The notes: a model not told the origin generated them from the letters alone. Shown: positions 10,701 through 19,241, counted from the first letter of the stretch. The stretch is 64,000 bases of DNA from JANSWP01 sp041941305 (GCA_041941305.1 JBGTQJ010000034.1:1-64000), one strand, 5' to 3'. Translations and numbers: made by a program.

Positions 10701-13102
10701 GTACCTGAACATTCAATAATTACATCCACTGCATCCCCTGATCCTTCACAAATGCTTCCTCCTCCATACAAAATAGCTGTTGGAGGGTCTGAGTTTACAT
10801 TGTCCAAAACATTTACACAGGCTATTCCTGAGCAGACCAAACCCCAACTCGTTTCATGGATGATTTCCAGACAATATTGACCTTCCTGATCAACTTCGAT
10901 TTCTAATCCATTTTCTGCAATGATACTGGGACCTGTCCAGTTAATTTGAAGGTTGGTTCCCTGAATTGGTGTAGCCAAAGATTGGGTGCCATCAATAATT
11001 ACGGTTGGATTCAAACAATTCAATTCGAAAGGAGGCACAAGGATGGGTTCTGCTTCCAAAATAGAAACGTCAATTTCATATATTTCTTCACAAACACCAT
11101 TGTCTATCATACCAAATTCATAGGTGTCGGTTTCGCAAAGCATTTCATTATTGAAAACAATACAACCAAGGTAGCATGCTGCAGTATCATAAGCAATGAA
11201 ATTGGCATTGGTCGCATCAAAAATGGAAACGGTTTCACATCTTTGATAATTGCCATAGTCATTTGAGGTGACAGAAACACAAAGGATTCCTGTTGTATCC
11301 CCATTTTTCCACTCAATTTTCACCTGATCCGTATTTTGACCCTCCTGGATGTTTCCATTCAAAATATGCCACTTTGTGGAAGTTACAGTAGTATCATCTG
11401 TTTCAAATAGGTAAGTATATTCTACAGTAGCACAGACATCCTCCAATCCAACAATATCTGCTGTTAAATCTGCAGAAGCAATGGAAAGGTTTACACAAGT
11501 TTCAGCACTAGATCCACAACCATTTTCTACTGAAAGGCAAACTTCAAATCCAGCAATTTGTACAAAAACACCTGTGTCGCCTACTACTTCAATAATGTTT
11601 CCCGGAAAACCACTGTCCCAATTATAGGAAGTTGCATAAGGGACATCAGGGGTTTCAAAATAACCAATAGAGCTCCAACCTGTATACAAAGAATCCGGGC
11701 TTAGAATAACTGGCTGAGCTGGAGGACCAAAAACAGCCGGAACATCCACACAATAATTATCACTACAAGACACCCCGTTTCGCTCATGGGTGAGTTCAAG
11801 GCAATATTGGCCTGGTTCATTGACTTCTATAACAACCTCATCATTGGGACTAATAATACTTGGTCCGCTCCAATTAAATGAGGTATTTCCATTTGGTACG
11901 ATGTTAAAGGTTGAAGCAGTACCGTCTAATGTTTGGGTAGGATTTGGTTCACAAAATAAAAGTGGCTCTGGAGGTTGAATGTGAGCAACAGGCTCCATTA
12001 TGGCTAAATCTATCATTACCAGACTATCGCAACCTTGCCAAGTCAAACAATTCGAGGTATATATTCCCGATTGGGTATAAAAATGGCCACAAACTTCATA
12101 GGAGTCTGAAAAACAAAGATCGATTTGACCGATATCTGTATATGATGGTACGATTGGATTGACGATACAATTGACAATGCTATCACATCCTTCATAGCTG
12201 GTAAGTACTACAGGGAAAACACCCGGACTTGTAAATACCTCCCCAGCACAAATCGTGGAACCTCCAATACAAATATCTGTTTCTTCAGTCGTTGGTGGTA
12301 TATTCTGGATATCAACTAACATACAACTGGTGGAACTGATCGAACAAGCATTGGATGCAAAAGTGCATATTTGAGCCACTCCAGGATTCGTCCATTGAAC
12401 CAAAACTTCTGGCTGGGTAGGGTCTGAAACAATAACCCCAACACTTGGAGGTACAATAGTCCATTGGTAAAATGCCCCTGAGGCAGGATTATTAACTGTG
12501 TAAGTATCAAATGTCGGATCAGGAAAACAAGTAGGACTTGGACCAAACACAATTGGAGGAGGTAAAGTTGGGATACTTACACCACCTCCATTTAGTGGTT
12601 CGGTGACTTCAATAGTGAAATCACAAATATCTCCTGCAAAACCATCAAACATCAGATAATATACTTCGCCAGGTTCCAGATTTGTTGCTGTAATTTTTAG
12701 TGGTTGTTCAAAACCTGGAGAAGCACAATTGGAAAGCGTATCCCATTGAGTTTGGCAATCGGTTGACCCAAAAATTTGCACCTGGAGTCCTCCGTTAGTG
12801 GGATGTCCACAATTGAAAACCTCTATGTCAAACACGACATTGGCTTGTGGCGCAACAAAGGCAAACCAAAAGTTATTTTCAATGGTGCCACAAAAATCTT
12901 GTGGCAGGACCTGGTTGTTAGGAAAATCAAGGCTCGTACCTGTAAAACCATCCAAATCACTCAAATCACATATGACACAGGTATTGGCCGGATGAAGCCC
13001 CATTTGAACATTGCCAGGTGCACAAGGTGTATAATTGCATTGAGCAAACAAATTGAAATGCAAAGCAAGGGTAAGAACAGAGAGTACGATTTTCAATTTC
13101 AT
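7760..13102 (-). CDS. Giant secreted surface protein with T9SS C-terminal sorting domain
   Basis: About 1780 residues. I take the ATG at 13102, giving a clean signal peptide (MKLKIVLSVLTLALHFNLFAQ); a TTG two codons upstream is less likely. The mature protein is acidic, Cys-rich and built of Ig/PKD-like beta-sandwich modules. A CNYTPC head with WFAFVAPQA is followed by repeated LCFSDSYEVCG- and GEFDLTP-like units. Two long homologous segments begin GEMDLTPIETCAPILVTATYD (about 990) and GEMDLAEIEECGDGPVTATYD (about 1290), each with YYISAVVGN and an EICPGD/EICEGD sandwich. The last about 75 residues (IQLYPNPAKEVLYI to YLKIETP, then RKVVIH) are a type A T9SS sorting domain, removed on export. 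Such proteins act as adhesins or are seen with gliding motility; no catalytic motif was found. It has an upstream hairpin-rich gap and is probably monocistronic. Confidence 0.88.
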   Translation of the reverse strand: MKLKIVLSVLTLALHFNLFAQCNYTPCAPGNVQMGLHPANTCVICDLSDLDGFTGTSLDFPNNQVLPQDFCGTIENNFWFAFVAPQANVVFDIEVFNCGHPTNGGLQVQIFGSTDCQTQWDTLSNCASPGFEQPLKITATNLEPGEVYYLMFDGFAGDICDFTIEVTEPLNGGGVSIPTLPPPIVFGPSPTCFPDPTFDTYTVNNPASGAFYQWTIVPPSVGVIVSDPTQPEVLVQWTNPGVAQICTFASNACSISSTSCMLVDIQNIPPTTEETDICIGGSTICAGEVFTSPGVFPVVLTSYEGCDSIVNCIVNPIVPSYTDIGQIDLCFSDSYEVCGHFYTQSGIYTSNCLTWQGCDSLVMIDLAIMEPVAHIQPPEPLLFCEPNPTQTLDGTASTFNIVPNGNTSFNWSGPSIISPNDEVVIEVNEPGQYCLELTHERNGVSCSDNYCVDVPAVFGPPAQPVILSPDSLYTGWSSIGYFETPDVPYATSYNWDSGFPGNIIEVVGDTGVFVQIAGFEVCLSVENGCGSSAETCVNLSIASADLTADIVGLEDVCATVEYTYLFETDDTTVTSTKWHILNGNIQEGQNTDQVKIEWKNGDTTGILCVSVTSNDYGNYQRCETVSIFDATNANFIAYDTAACYLGCIVFNNEMLCETDTYEFGMIDNGVCEEIYEIDVSILEAEPILVPPFELNCLNPTVIIDGTQSLATPIQGTNLQINWTGPSIIAENGLEIEVDQEGQYCLEIIHETSWGLVCSGIACVNVLDNVNSDPPTAILYGGGSICEGSGDAVDVIIECSGTAPWIVNWQIDGVPQPPLFLSQSPHQISLNEQNAGLVELTGVSDICGIQGTVSGQAFVEVNPEPLVTNINQFGDASNLGCFISFEIYDPNPIVDPPGSGTLSGFNPVVFTSNLIPNGTGYEFIVTNADNCGPVIVSQNNIICECETQAGEMDLTPIETCAPILVTATYDMTNQVLDPNDVVNFIVHRGSGNVLVDPGPISDVPSFYFNIGAMPGDMYYISAVVGNDTGGGWIDINDPCLQVTQGTPIIITETINAWIEGDTDREICPGDCDQLKIMLEGMGPWEITINGEIINVIASPFIMDVCPGSPNYSYTLETVASQNCIRDINQTIHYFEQPLPTAEISGGMTICEGDPVSAQIELTGSAPWYVEWSLDGVVQAPININASPFTLNLAPHQIGEIALISVTDNNGCWNDANSSTIFNEVDAPQVMNIDIQCNATSTAYVVSFEISGGDPNSYTVTPFNGTLASSPPYIFTGDEIPSGQDFSFVISDVNDCNPVTVEEPTVICDCVTSVGEMDLAEIEECGDGPVTATYDSTNEALDGNDVLAFYLHDNNTNFINNPILVNTIEPTFQFMPGSMNYGQTYYISAVVGNEDGTGQVDLNDPCLAVAQGTPVVFFDAPTAQFVADEIEICEGDFGFLEVEFTGDGPWDLLLDNGSGLIPYGGITTNPFQIQVAPAQTEVFTIIGVGNLDCSTQGGGTATVTVTPNDLKFQAISPDTTICKGDSTQLSVEIAANVEYSWSPANTLSCSDCPDPVAEPVESTNYQVTVTDGSGCTTEENIRVFVQCFEEYDTIEIGKVGVRSLNLPPWIPVQADVCLDAEEHTSIGWYPNGFFYVGLSEGTDTICIPLNHPDPLLDDDMYTIYVTVIKKSIFNFNNHSSSSFEKEGEDELDKKKIGGILEIPPISKDIQLYPNPAKEVLYIVSKNQMLSNVELYDVSGKKVLSQIFDSNSEQLDINSIAPGSYYLKIETPLDRVFRKVVIH

Positions 13103-13248
13103 AATCAAGTATTTTGACAGTTAAATTCTTCAATGGTTTGAAGTAAATGTTCCAACGAAATAGACTCTGGCAGCAGGTAGGTTGGTAAGTATGAATGCTA
13201 ATTTGAGATAAAGGTAATCAATGTTGGAATAATAGAGGGGTTTGGAAA

Positions 13249-13274
13249 TATCAGAGTCCCTTTCAGGAGACTCT
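13249..13274. repeat. CAGAGTC palindrome, copy 1
   Basis: TCAGAGTCCC-TTTC-AGGAGACTCTGA forms a hairpin. Near-identical sequence recurs at 17491-17520, and a version with arms swapped (AGAGTCTCC-GAAG-GGACTCTG) at 13375-13398. Three copies within 4.3 kb indicate a dispersed palindromic repeat. Confidence 0.7.
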
Positions 13275-13290
13275 GATGGGACGTTTTAAT

Positions 13291-13326
13291 AAGTTTAAGT
13301 TTAAGTTTAAGATTAAGTTTAAGTAC
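13291..13326. repeat. Tandem hexamer array (AAGTTT)6
   Basis: Six hexamers in register read AAGTTT three times, then AAGATT, AAGTTT and AAGTAC. The complementary unit CTTAAA forms the array at 20691-20730, so the same simple unit is used at two intergenic sites. Confidence 0.75.
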
Positions 13327-13374
13327 AAGACCAGTTTCAATTTCAATTTTTGTTCTTGGCATTGTCCCTGAGTT

Positions 13375-13398
13375 TGAGTAGAGTCTCCGAAGGGACTC
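13375..13398. repeat. CAGAGTC palindrome, inverted variant
   Basis: AGAGTCTCC-GAAG-GGACTCTG forms a short perfect-to-near-perfect hairpin. It carries the arms of the 13249 and 17491 copies in swapped order. Confidence 0.55.
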
Positions 13399-13639
13399 TG
13401 CGATCTTTTGTTCCCCATTTCATTCTCAAATGTGCTTCAGATGCCTTTCAAAACAAAATGTACATCCAATTTCAAATTTTCCTAATTCATCAGGGTATAT
13501 CTTTTTCCATTCTGACACATGTAATTGATAATATAATTCAATGAAATACCGGTTAGTTGAAGCGAATCTGATTATAGAAGTTTAATCTGGTTCTTTAACA
13601 TTACAATTGGTATTTCGTGTCACCCTAAAACTTAAAACC

Positions 13640-15325
13640 ATGAAAAGTTCACCTAAAAATAGCCTATTTAGGGAGCAGACTGAGTGGAAAATTATTCATC
13701 ATTCAATTTCCCAAAAATTAAACCTCAAGAAATTATGCTTTTGCTTCCTTTTATCATTTGTGTTTGGGCTATTCCCAAATATTACAGAAGCACAGGATGG
13801 CTGGTCAGGCATTTGGCGGGCTAATAATCAAAGCCATATTCATTGGTATTCTTCATCCTGGTCGAGTCTAATGAGTAAAAATACCCAGCTAAAAACGAAG
13901 GGTTATCGGATGATCGATATCGAAAGTCACTATAAAAACCGGAGTCAAAAATTTTATGCAATCTGGAAAAAAGACAATAGTGAAAGCAGAGCTTTTAAAG
14001 TAGTCAGTGGTTGGTCAAACTTTGTGACAGAGAAAAAAGAAGCCCAGGGCAATTATACCCTTATTGATTTGGAAACCTATGATTTTGGAGGCAAGCAAAA
14101 ATTTATTGGTATCTGGAAAAAAACCAAACTTTCTCATTCTATTGGTCGCTTTGGTCAATGGAATACCCTGGTCAGTAATTATTCAGAACAAAAAGGAAAA
14201 GGCTATCAAATTATGGATGTGGAGCTGTACAAAAATGTCTATGGTCAAACTAAAATAATTGCACTTTACCATAAAACCAATGCTTCCTACAAAAACAAAA
14301 TTTACAGACATACCTCCTACGAAGCCTTTAGATCAAATAGAAATAATCTGGCGACTAAGGGTTGGCTATTAATAGATTATGAAAGGGTTAAGATTGGCTC
14401 TACAACTTATTATTTATCCATTTTTGAAAAGGCATCTGGTAAATATGCTTTCTACAGCAATATAGATTATTTAAGTTTTCGAGCTCATCGTCGGCAAAAA
14501 GCAAGTGAAAACATGGAACTAGTTGATATGGAAGTACACCAAACTGGAAGCTCCAGCTTTAGCCCTCCAACGGTTTATGATTATAAGGCCAATGCTACTC
14601 CGGATCTCTGCCAAACCAACCCTAATTTCCCTAAAGGGGTTGATAAAGGGACTTATTGTGCGCCTACTTCCTTGTCAAATGGACTCTGTTACCTTGCAAA
14701 AGATGGTTATCCCAATTTGAATAAATATGGAAATAGTGAAGCAGATCAAATAGATATGGTTGTGGATTTGGGGAGCAATACATACACAAAGACAGCATCT
14801 ACTAAAGGCGGCACCTACCTCTCCGAATTACTCAATGGAATGTGCAAGTACATTAGTGATAATGGTTATGGATATGAAAAATTAGAGGTAAGGGGTTGGC
14901 GAAATGCAGGAAGTAAGTATTCGGGAAAGGTAACTAGCACTAAACCCGACATTGATTTCATAAAAGAAGGCTTACTGGAAAAATCTATCGTGCTATTAAA
15001 TTTTGGATGGTACAATACAAAAGGGACGCTTAAATATGAAAGGGGAGCCGGTCATTGGGTAACTGCAGTAGGATATGGAATTGATGAAAATGGAAAAACA
15101 GATCCCAATGTTATTATCATTCATGATCCTTCTCCAAGATCTGGTCAAAATAAATCGCAACAACATGTGAAACTGGAGAAGATGAAGGTTGGAATGCTTC
15201 ATGGCAGCTATACAAATCTTCCCAGAGGAGCCGGCGGCTATTATAAAGCATCAGGAGAGCTCGAGGTTAAATCTGGTTATGAGATAGGCATTCTGGATGC
15301 TGTAGTTGTTTTGCGCATGGATTAA
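13640..15325 (+). CDS. Secreted papain-like cysteine peptidase candidate with tandem repeat domains
   Basis: About 561 residues from the ATG at 13640; an upstream TTG at 13607 is less convincing. A long N-terminal region ends in a signal peptide (LCFCFLLSFVFGLFPNITEAQ, cleavage near 51). Residues about 53-310 hold four to five ~50-residue repeats with the pattern GY.ln-D-E-.Y...KF-IWKK, resembling the bacterial tandem repeat domain BTRD1 found next to hydrolases. The C-terminal about 240 residues look like a papain/C39-type fold: Cys in GTYCAPTSLSNG (about 340), His in GHWVTAVGYG (about 471) and Asp in IIHDPSP (about 494), in the right order. A secreted protease or peptidoglycan/peptide hydrolase is therefore likely; the substrate is unknown. 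It has no visible T9SS tail, so it may stay periplasmic. Convergent with the YceI gene across a strong terminator. Confidence 0.7.
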   Translation: MKSSPKNSLFREQTEWKIIHHSISQKLNLKKLCFCFLLSFVFGLFPNITEAQDGWSGIWRANNQSHIHWYSSSWSSLMSKNTQLKTKGYRMIDIESHYKNRSQKFYAIWKKDNSESRAFKVVSGWSNFVTEKKEAQGNYTLIDLETYDFGGKQKFIGIWKKTKLSHSIGRFGQWNTLVSNYSEQKGKGYQIMDVELYKNVYGQTKIIALYHKTNASYKNKIYRHTSYEAFRSNRNNLATKGWLLIDYERVKIGSTTYYLSIFEKASGKYAFYSNIDYLSFRAHRRQKASENMELVDMEVHQTGSSSFSPPTVYDYKANATPDLCQTNPNFPKGVDKGTYCAPTSLSNGLCYLAKDGYPNLNKYGNSEADQIDMVVDLGSNTYTKTASTKGGTYLSELLNGMCKYISDNGYGYEKLEVRGWRNAGSKYSGKVTSTKPDIDFIKEGLLEKSIVLLNFGWYNTKGTLKYERGAGHWVTAVGYGIDENGKTDPNVIIIHDPSPRSGQNKSQQHVKLEKMKVGMLHGSYTNLPRGAGGYYKASGELEVKSGYEIGILDAVVVLRMD

Positions 15326-15348
15326 AATTATGGGATTATATTATAACT

Positions 15349-15405
15349 TAGAGGCAGGTGTTTTTAAAATTTTGCAAGCCAAAATTTTAAAAACACCTGC
15401 CTCTA
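15349..15405. terminator. Bidirectional terminator hairpin
   Basis: A perfect 25-bp inverted repeat (arms begin AGAGGCAGGTGTTTTT at 15350-15374, complementary arm 15380-15404) with a 5-nt loop sits between convergent genes ending at 15325 and 15417. A/T tracts at the tip and base allow termination in both directions. Confidence 0.85.
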
Positions 15406-15416
15406 TAGAATTTTCT

Positions 15417-16427
15417 TTAATTACTCAAATGCCTTTTCAACTCTAGCGCAGAAGGATTGATGGGATCGGCTGCCAAGGCTGCCTCCAAAGCTTCTCTTGC
15501 CTTGGCTGGTTGTGATTGATGGGCATAAATTTGGGCGATGGCAGTATAAAGATCGCCGATATCGCTGGCTTCAGCAGAATCCTGATGGACTTCCAGTGCC
15601 AATTCCAATACCTCTAAACCTGCTTCCGCCTGTCCTCCCTGCACTAATGCTAAGCCTGCGCGGTAGAAGTGGCTGATTCCAAATTTATAGTCTTCTGACT
15701 GTTCAGCAATAAGTTTTCTTACCTTTTCCATCGTAGGCTCCAAACCTTCTTCCTCCACACCGTTTTTGATAAAGGTACCAATAGAATTTTTACGCCAGGG
15801 GAAGATATTATTTCGGGCATTGTAATAACGGGCGCCAAAACTGATGTCTATCTTTATCTCATCGCCAACGATGGCATCCCAAAACTCATTATCGTACACC
15901 ACATTGTAATCATTGCGATTGATGACCAGGTTGGTTTCCAGTACGATGCGTTTATTTTCCCATTGGTCAATACCATTCAAAGTGAGAATGCTCAGTGGGA
16001 GTTTGACTTCCCTGGTGATGTCTTTGATAGTCAAGTCGCCGAACATAACAAATTCAGTACCCGTTTTTTCAATTTTAGTACTCTGAAAACGTATATGCGG
16101 ATATTTGCTGGCCTCAAAGAATACCTCACGGATATGTTCATCACGCCCCTTATTTTGAGTGTCGAATGATAAAACATCGATAACTGCACTTACGGAAGAA
16201 GCTTCAAGGTTTCCCTCTACGAAATACATACTCGCCCGGTAATCGTTAAACGTACCTCGCACCCGACCAAAACCAACATGACGGACTGTGAAATCCATTA
16301 ACGAGTGGCTTTTGTCAAGGACATAAATATCCCCCTTTGGAGATCCATTTTGGGAAGATTGAGCAATGGAAAGCTGCCCTGTATTAAAAAATAGACAGCA
16401 AAAGATGATTAGGGATAAGGTTTTCAT
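15417..16427 (-). CDS. YceI-family periplasmic protein fused to TPR repeats
   Basis: 336 residues with a signal peptide (MKTLSLIIFCCLFFNTGQLSIAQ). Residues about 30-205 are a YceI lipocalin-like domain: DKSHSLMDFTVRHVGFGRVRGTF, FFEASKYPHIRFQST and GDLTIKDITREVKLPL are the family's typical stretches. YceI proteins bind long isoprenoid or lipid molecules in a beta-barrel. Unlike the usual about 190-residue YceI, a helical extension (about 225-336) follows with TPR features (LYTAIAQIYAHQSQPAKAREAL, LAADPINPSALELK). The fusion suggests a lipid-binding domain tethered to a protein-interaction scaffold. It faces a LytTR regulator gene 157 bp upstream on the same strand; no clear promoter was found. 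Confidence 0.88.
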   Translation of the reverse strand: MKTLSLIIFCCLFFNTGQLSIAQSSQNGSPKGDIYVLDKSHSLMDFTVRHVGFGRVRGTFNDYRASMYFVEGNLEASSVSAVIDVLSFDTQNKGRDEHIREVFFEASKYPHIRFQSTKIEKTGTEFVMFGDLTIKDITREVKLPLSILTLNGIDQWENKRIVLETNLVINRNDYNVVYDNEFWDAIVGDEIKIDISFGARYYNARNNIFPWRKNSIGTFIKNGVEEEGLEPTMEKVRKLIAEQSEDYKFGISHFYRAGLALVQGGQAEAGLEVLELALEVHQDSAEASDIGDLYTAIAQIYAHQSQPAKAREALEAALAADPINPSALELKRHLSN

Positions 16428-16583
16428 TGAGCACTATTTTTTGATGAGAAAGGCATCAAGGTAACCAATAAGTCTATCCCTGACTTGACCTAAAAAACGG
16501 ATTGGGACGAATGTAACTTTTTCCAGGGTTGAGTTGCCGACAGTAAGGAGTTAAGTTTACAAACCTGTAAAAAACATTCAAAA

Positions 16584-17423
16584 TCAATCTTTAAGAATTT
16601 CCATGATCTGCTGCCTGTAAGTACGGCTGGAGTTCAGCAACTTGTCGTTTTTTAATCGGATCAGATATTCTCCACGGCGCCAGTGGCTTAGCGATTCAAT
16701 GGCCATCTTGTTGATGATTTTAGAGCGGTGGATTTGTAAAAATTGTGCTTCATCTAGCTCTTTTTGCAGACCCGCCAGCGACTGGCGAAGCTTGAAACTT
16801 TGATTGGAAGTGTAGATATGTACATAATTTCTGTTCGCTTCTATCCAATAGATATCCTCAACATCGATCATTTTTTTGCTGGAATTATGGGGTACCAATA
16901 TGTGCTTCTTAGTATTTTTTGAGGCAGATGGTTTTGAGACTGCCTGCTTGCGAAGCGCAATGTACTTCCAGGCTATAACCGTCCCTATGACCACCCAGTA
17001 AGAAAGAAATGCCCTTGGTGCCGAACCCACCACAATGAATCGGGCTTGGTACACTATCTCCCAGGGCGGATTTGGTTCCATCCCGATCATGTATTTGAAA
17101 GAAAAGTCCAGCGCAATGGCCAAAACTCTGGCGATTGGTGCGAAAGCAATAGAAATAAGGATATGAAACAGCAAATTCCATTTCCAATCAGGACCTGATA
17201 AAGGTCGCTTTTGGTATAACCTTATCAAATAAGGCGTATAGAGGATCCAAAGGAAAACCGGAGTATAATAATAAAAGCCTACATCGAAAATACGATAAAA
17301 AGAGATTTCTTCATTGTATTGGATCATCCAGAAAATGGCAGAAACGTGGGTAGCCAATCCCATTAGCACCCAAACCAGGATCAAATAGCACCAGATCCTT
17401 CTAACTGGAATCGCATTTTCCAT
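16584..17423 (-). CDS. Membrane-bound LytTR-family transcriptional regulator
   Basis: 279 residues. The N-terminal half has about four transmembrane segments (WCYLILVWVLMGLATHVSAIFW; FYYYTPVFLWILYTPYL; WNLLFHILISIAFAPI; AFLSYWVVIGTVIAW). Residues about 175-279 are a LytTR DNA-binding domain (ILVPHNSSKKMIDVEDIYWIE, NYVHIY, FLQIHRSKIINK, YLIRLKNDKLLNSSRTY). There is no receiver domain, so the membrane part probably senses directly. A Bacteroidota-type -7 element (TAGGTTTG, minus strand, 17442-17449) lies about 20 nt before the ATG. Target genes are unknown; the neighbouring YceI and desaturase genes are candidates only by position. Confidence 0.9.
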   Translation of the reverse strand: MENAIPVRRIWCYLILVWVLMGLATHVSAIFWMIQYNEEISFYRIFDVGFYYYTPVFLWILYTPYLIRLYQKRPLSGPDWKWNLLFHILISIAFAPIARVLAIALDFSFKYMIGMEPNPPWEIVYQARFIVVGSAPRAFLSYWVVIGTVIAWKYIALRKQAVSKPSASKNTKKHILVPHNSSKKMIDVEDIYWIEANRNYVHIYTSNQSFKLRQSLAGLQKELDEAQFLQIHRSKIINKMAIESLSHWRRGEYLIRLKNDKLLNSSRTYRQQIMEILKD

Positions 17424-17441
17424 GCTCTTACTGTTTTACAA

Positions 17442-17449
17442 CAAACCTA
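17442..17449 (-). promoter_or_regulatory. Possible -7 promoter element for the LytTR gene
   Basis: The minus strand reads TAGGTTTG, matching the Bacteroidota consensus TANNTTTG, and would give a leader of about a dozen bases. No good -33 TTG lies at the standard distance. Confidence 0.35.
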
Positions 17450-17490
17450 ACATTTTATCAGGGAATTGTAGAATCGGTATACTGGTAAAC

Positions 17491-17520
17491 CTCAGAGTCC
17501 CTTTTCAGGAGACTCTGAGG
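17491..17520. repeat. CAGAGTC palindrome, copy 2
   Basis: CTCAGAGTCCC-TTTT-CAGGAGACTCTGAG, almost identical to 13249-13274, lies just downstream of the desaturase stop codon (17532) and could act as its terminator. Confidence 0.7.
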
Positions 17521-17531
17521 ATACCGACATT

Positions 17532-19178
17532 TTATTTAATAGACTTGTTCATATACCCAATAGTGGCATCCACCCGTTTCCAGGTTTGAGTTCGGTAAAG
17601 AATACCTAGGTAACCCCTCACTTTTAAAGTATCTTCATTTTCCATCCACATGGTGCAGGAGTAAGTTTGTCCATTAGCAGGGTCAAGAATTTCGCCGTTT
17701 GTCCATTGAGTTCCTTCTTTTTTCAGGTTTTCCAGAATCGTCATGCCTACAATGTTTTGTCCTTTCTTATTGCCAGGACATTCCAGACAGATCGGGTTTT
17801 TTCCCTCCCAGGGTTGTAAAAATATTTGGAGAATTTTACCTGTTATCTTTCCATGTAGTTCGCTAATCTCTATCAATGATTTGGGTTTTTGGGAAGTGTC
17901 ATCAATAGTTTCCCAAATACCAGTTATTTGAGAATCATCCCCTTTATCGTTTTTTAAGCGCCAGGTTTGGGTTCGATAGAAAAGGTTCATGGGACCAGCA
18001 TAACCACGCACTTTTAGGGTGTTTTTATTTTCTAACCACATTTTGCTGCTATAGATTTCTCCTGAAGCAGGATCCAGGATTTTCCCACTAGCATATTCGT
18101 TTCCATCTTTTTCAAAATCCCAAAGAAAGGTCATGCCAAGCACTTTTTGATTTTTCTTTTCTCCAGGGCATTTTAAACAAATAGGATCTTCTCCTTCCCA
18201 GGGCTGAAGGAATATTTTAGTAATGGTCCCATTCATACAATTGGCTGATTCTTCAATTTGTATTTGAGCCAACGGCAGACCTGTTTCTTCATTGAATGTT
18301 TGCCAATGTCCAACTGGAGATTGGGATAAAGTAGGTGTAGTGAATGCAAAAATCAGAACCAATAGAGTAAAGGTAGTACTCTTGGTTTTTGGTTTAAATG
18401 CAATCTCCTTATGTGGTTCCCGAGAAGTGACCTCCTCAAAAACTTCCTCGTACTTTTTGTCGGTGGTGCCAAAAAAATTATCCCACCAGGTGAAGTACAG
18501 TCCATAATTTGTATGAAAGTGCTTATGGTGCAAATCGTGATGGGTAGTGGTGGTATTCCAATTGAAAAACTTGTTTTTGACAAACCATTTCGGGAATATT
18601 TCCATCCCCAAATGCCCCAATACGTTCCGCGTAATCATAAAAACCAAAAAGGAAACCAAGACGAGGCTATGAACAGGAATGGTAAAAACGATTAAAGGAA
18701 AAATACCAGCCTCTACTACGGCTTCAATTGGATGGAAAGAATAAGCCGCCCAGGGAGAAGGGTTTGTAGAACGATGATGCACCAAATGAACATGCCTGAA
18801 GATTTTTGGATGATGCATTAAGCGATGTGCAAAATAAAAGTAGGTATCGTGAATTAAAACCATTAAAACAAAACTCCCAAGCATATAAAGCACTCCATAC
18901 TCAGAAATATCTGTGTAAATTTGAGTGTACCCCGTTTGTTGAGCAGTGACAATACCCGTGCCTATCAGTGCAAAAATGAAAACGGTGCTCAAGGAATACT
19001 TAAACTCATGCCACATTTTCCTGGAGGTCGGGAATTTCTTTTGAATAATTCGGTGGGTCAATTTGTTTTTCAACAAGCCCCAAAAAACCAGGTAAGCTGC
19101 ACTTGCTGTAATAAAATATCTTAGAAAATCGACGACCCATACATTTCGGTACGTTTCAAATAATTCGATGAAGTTCAT
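17532..19178 (-). CDS. Sterol desaturase/fatty acid hydroxylase fused to two DUF2147 domains
   Basis: 548 residues from the ATG at 19178; in-frame codons further upstream run through a palindrome and are unlikely to be used. Residues 1-270 form a membrane-bound di-iron hydroxylase with the histidine boxes HDTYFYFAHRLMHH (about 113), HVHLVHH (about 130) and HHDLHHKHFH (about 216). It probably oxidises a lipid in the membrane. After a transmembrane segment near 275 (FTLLVLIFAFTTPTLSQ) come two tandem DUF2147 domains (about 289-405 and 420-535), each with FLQPWEGxxPICLxCPG and TLKVRGY. DUF2147 normally occurs alone as a small secreted protein, so this fusion is unusual. The SQ after the second hydrophobic stretch looks like an internal signal sequence, so two ancestral genes may have fused. 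The frame is continuous. Confidence 0.87.
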   Translation of the reverse strand: MNFIELFETYRNVWVVDFLRYFITASAAYLVFWGLLKNKLTHRIIQKKFPTSRKMWHEFKYSLSTVFIFALIGTGIVTAQQTGYTQIYTDISEYGVLYMLGSFVLMVLIHDTYFYFAHRLMHHPKIFRHVHLVHHRSTNPSPWAAYSFHPIEAVVEAGIFPLIVFTIPVHSLVLVSFLVFMITRNVLGHLGMEIFPKWFVKNKFFNWNTTTTHHDLHHKHFHTNYGLYFTWWDNFFGTTDKKYEEVFEEVTSREPHKEIAFKPKTKSTTFTLLVLIFAFTTPTLSQSPVGHWQTFNEETGLPLAQIQIEESANCMNGTITKIFLQPWEGEDPICLKCPGEKKNQKVLGMTFLWDFEKDGNEYASGKILDPASGEIYSSKMWLENKNTLKVRGYAGPMNLFYRTQTWRLKNDKGDDSQITGIWETIDDTSQKPKSLIEISELHGKITGKILQIFLQPWEGKNPICLECPGNKKGQNIVGMTILENLKKEGTQWTNGEILDPANGQTYSCTMWMENEDTLKVRGYLGILYRTQTWKRVDATIGYMNKSIK

Positions 19179-19241
19179 ATCGGATGAGATTTTAGAAGTT
19201 CCAAAATTATCCCCTCCGCAAGCGACGGGGATAATTTTTTC

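Larger units (their letters stand above)
13103..13639. other. Divergent intergenic region with hairpins and a hexamer array
   Basis: The 537-bp gap between the giant surface protein and the peptidase gene contains no supported gene. It holds a CAGAGTC-type palindrome (13249-13274), a run of AAGTTT hexamers (13291-13326) and a second palindrome of the same family (13375-13398). Promoters for both divergent genes must lie here, but I could not place them with confidence. Confidence 0.55.
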
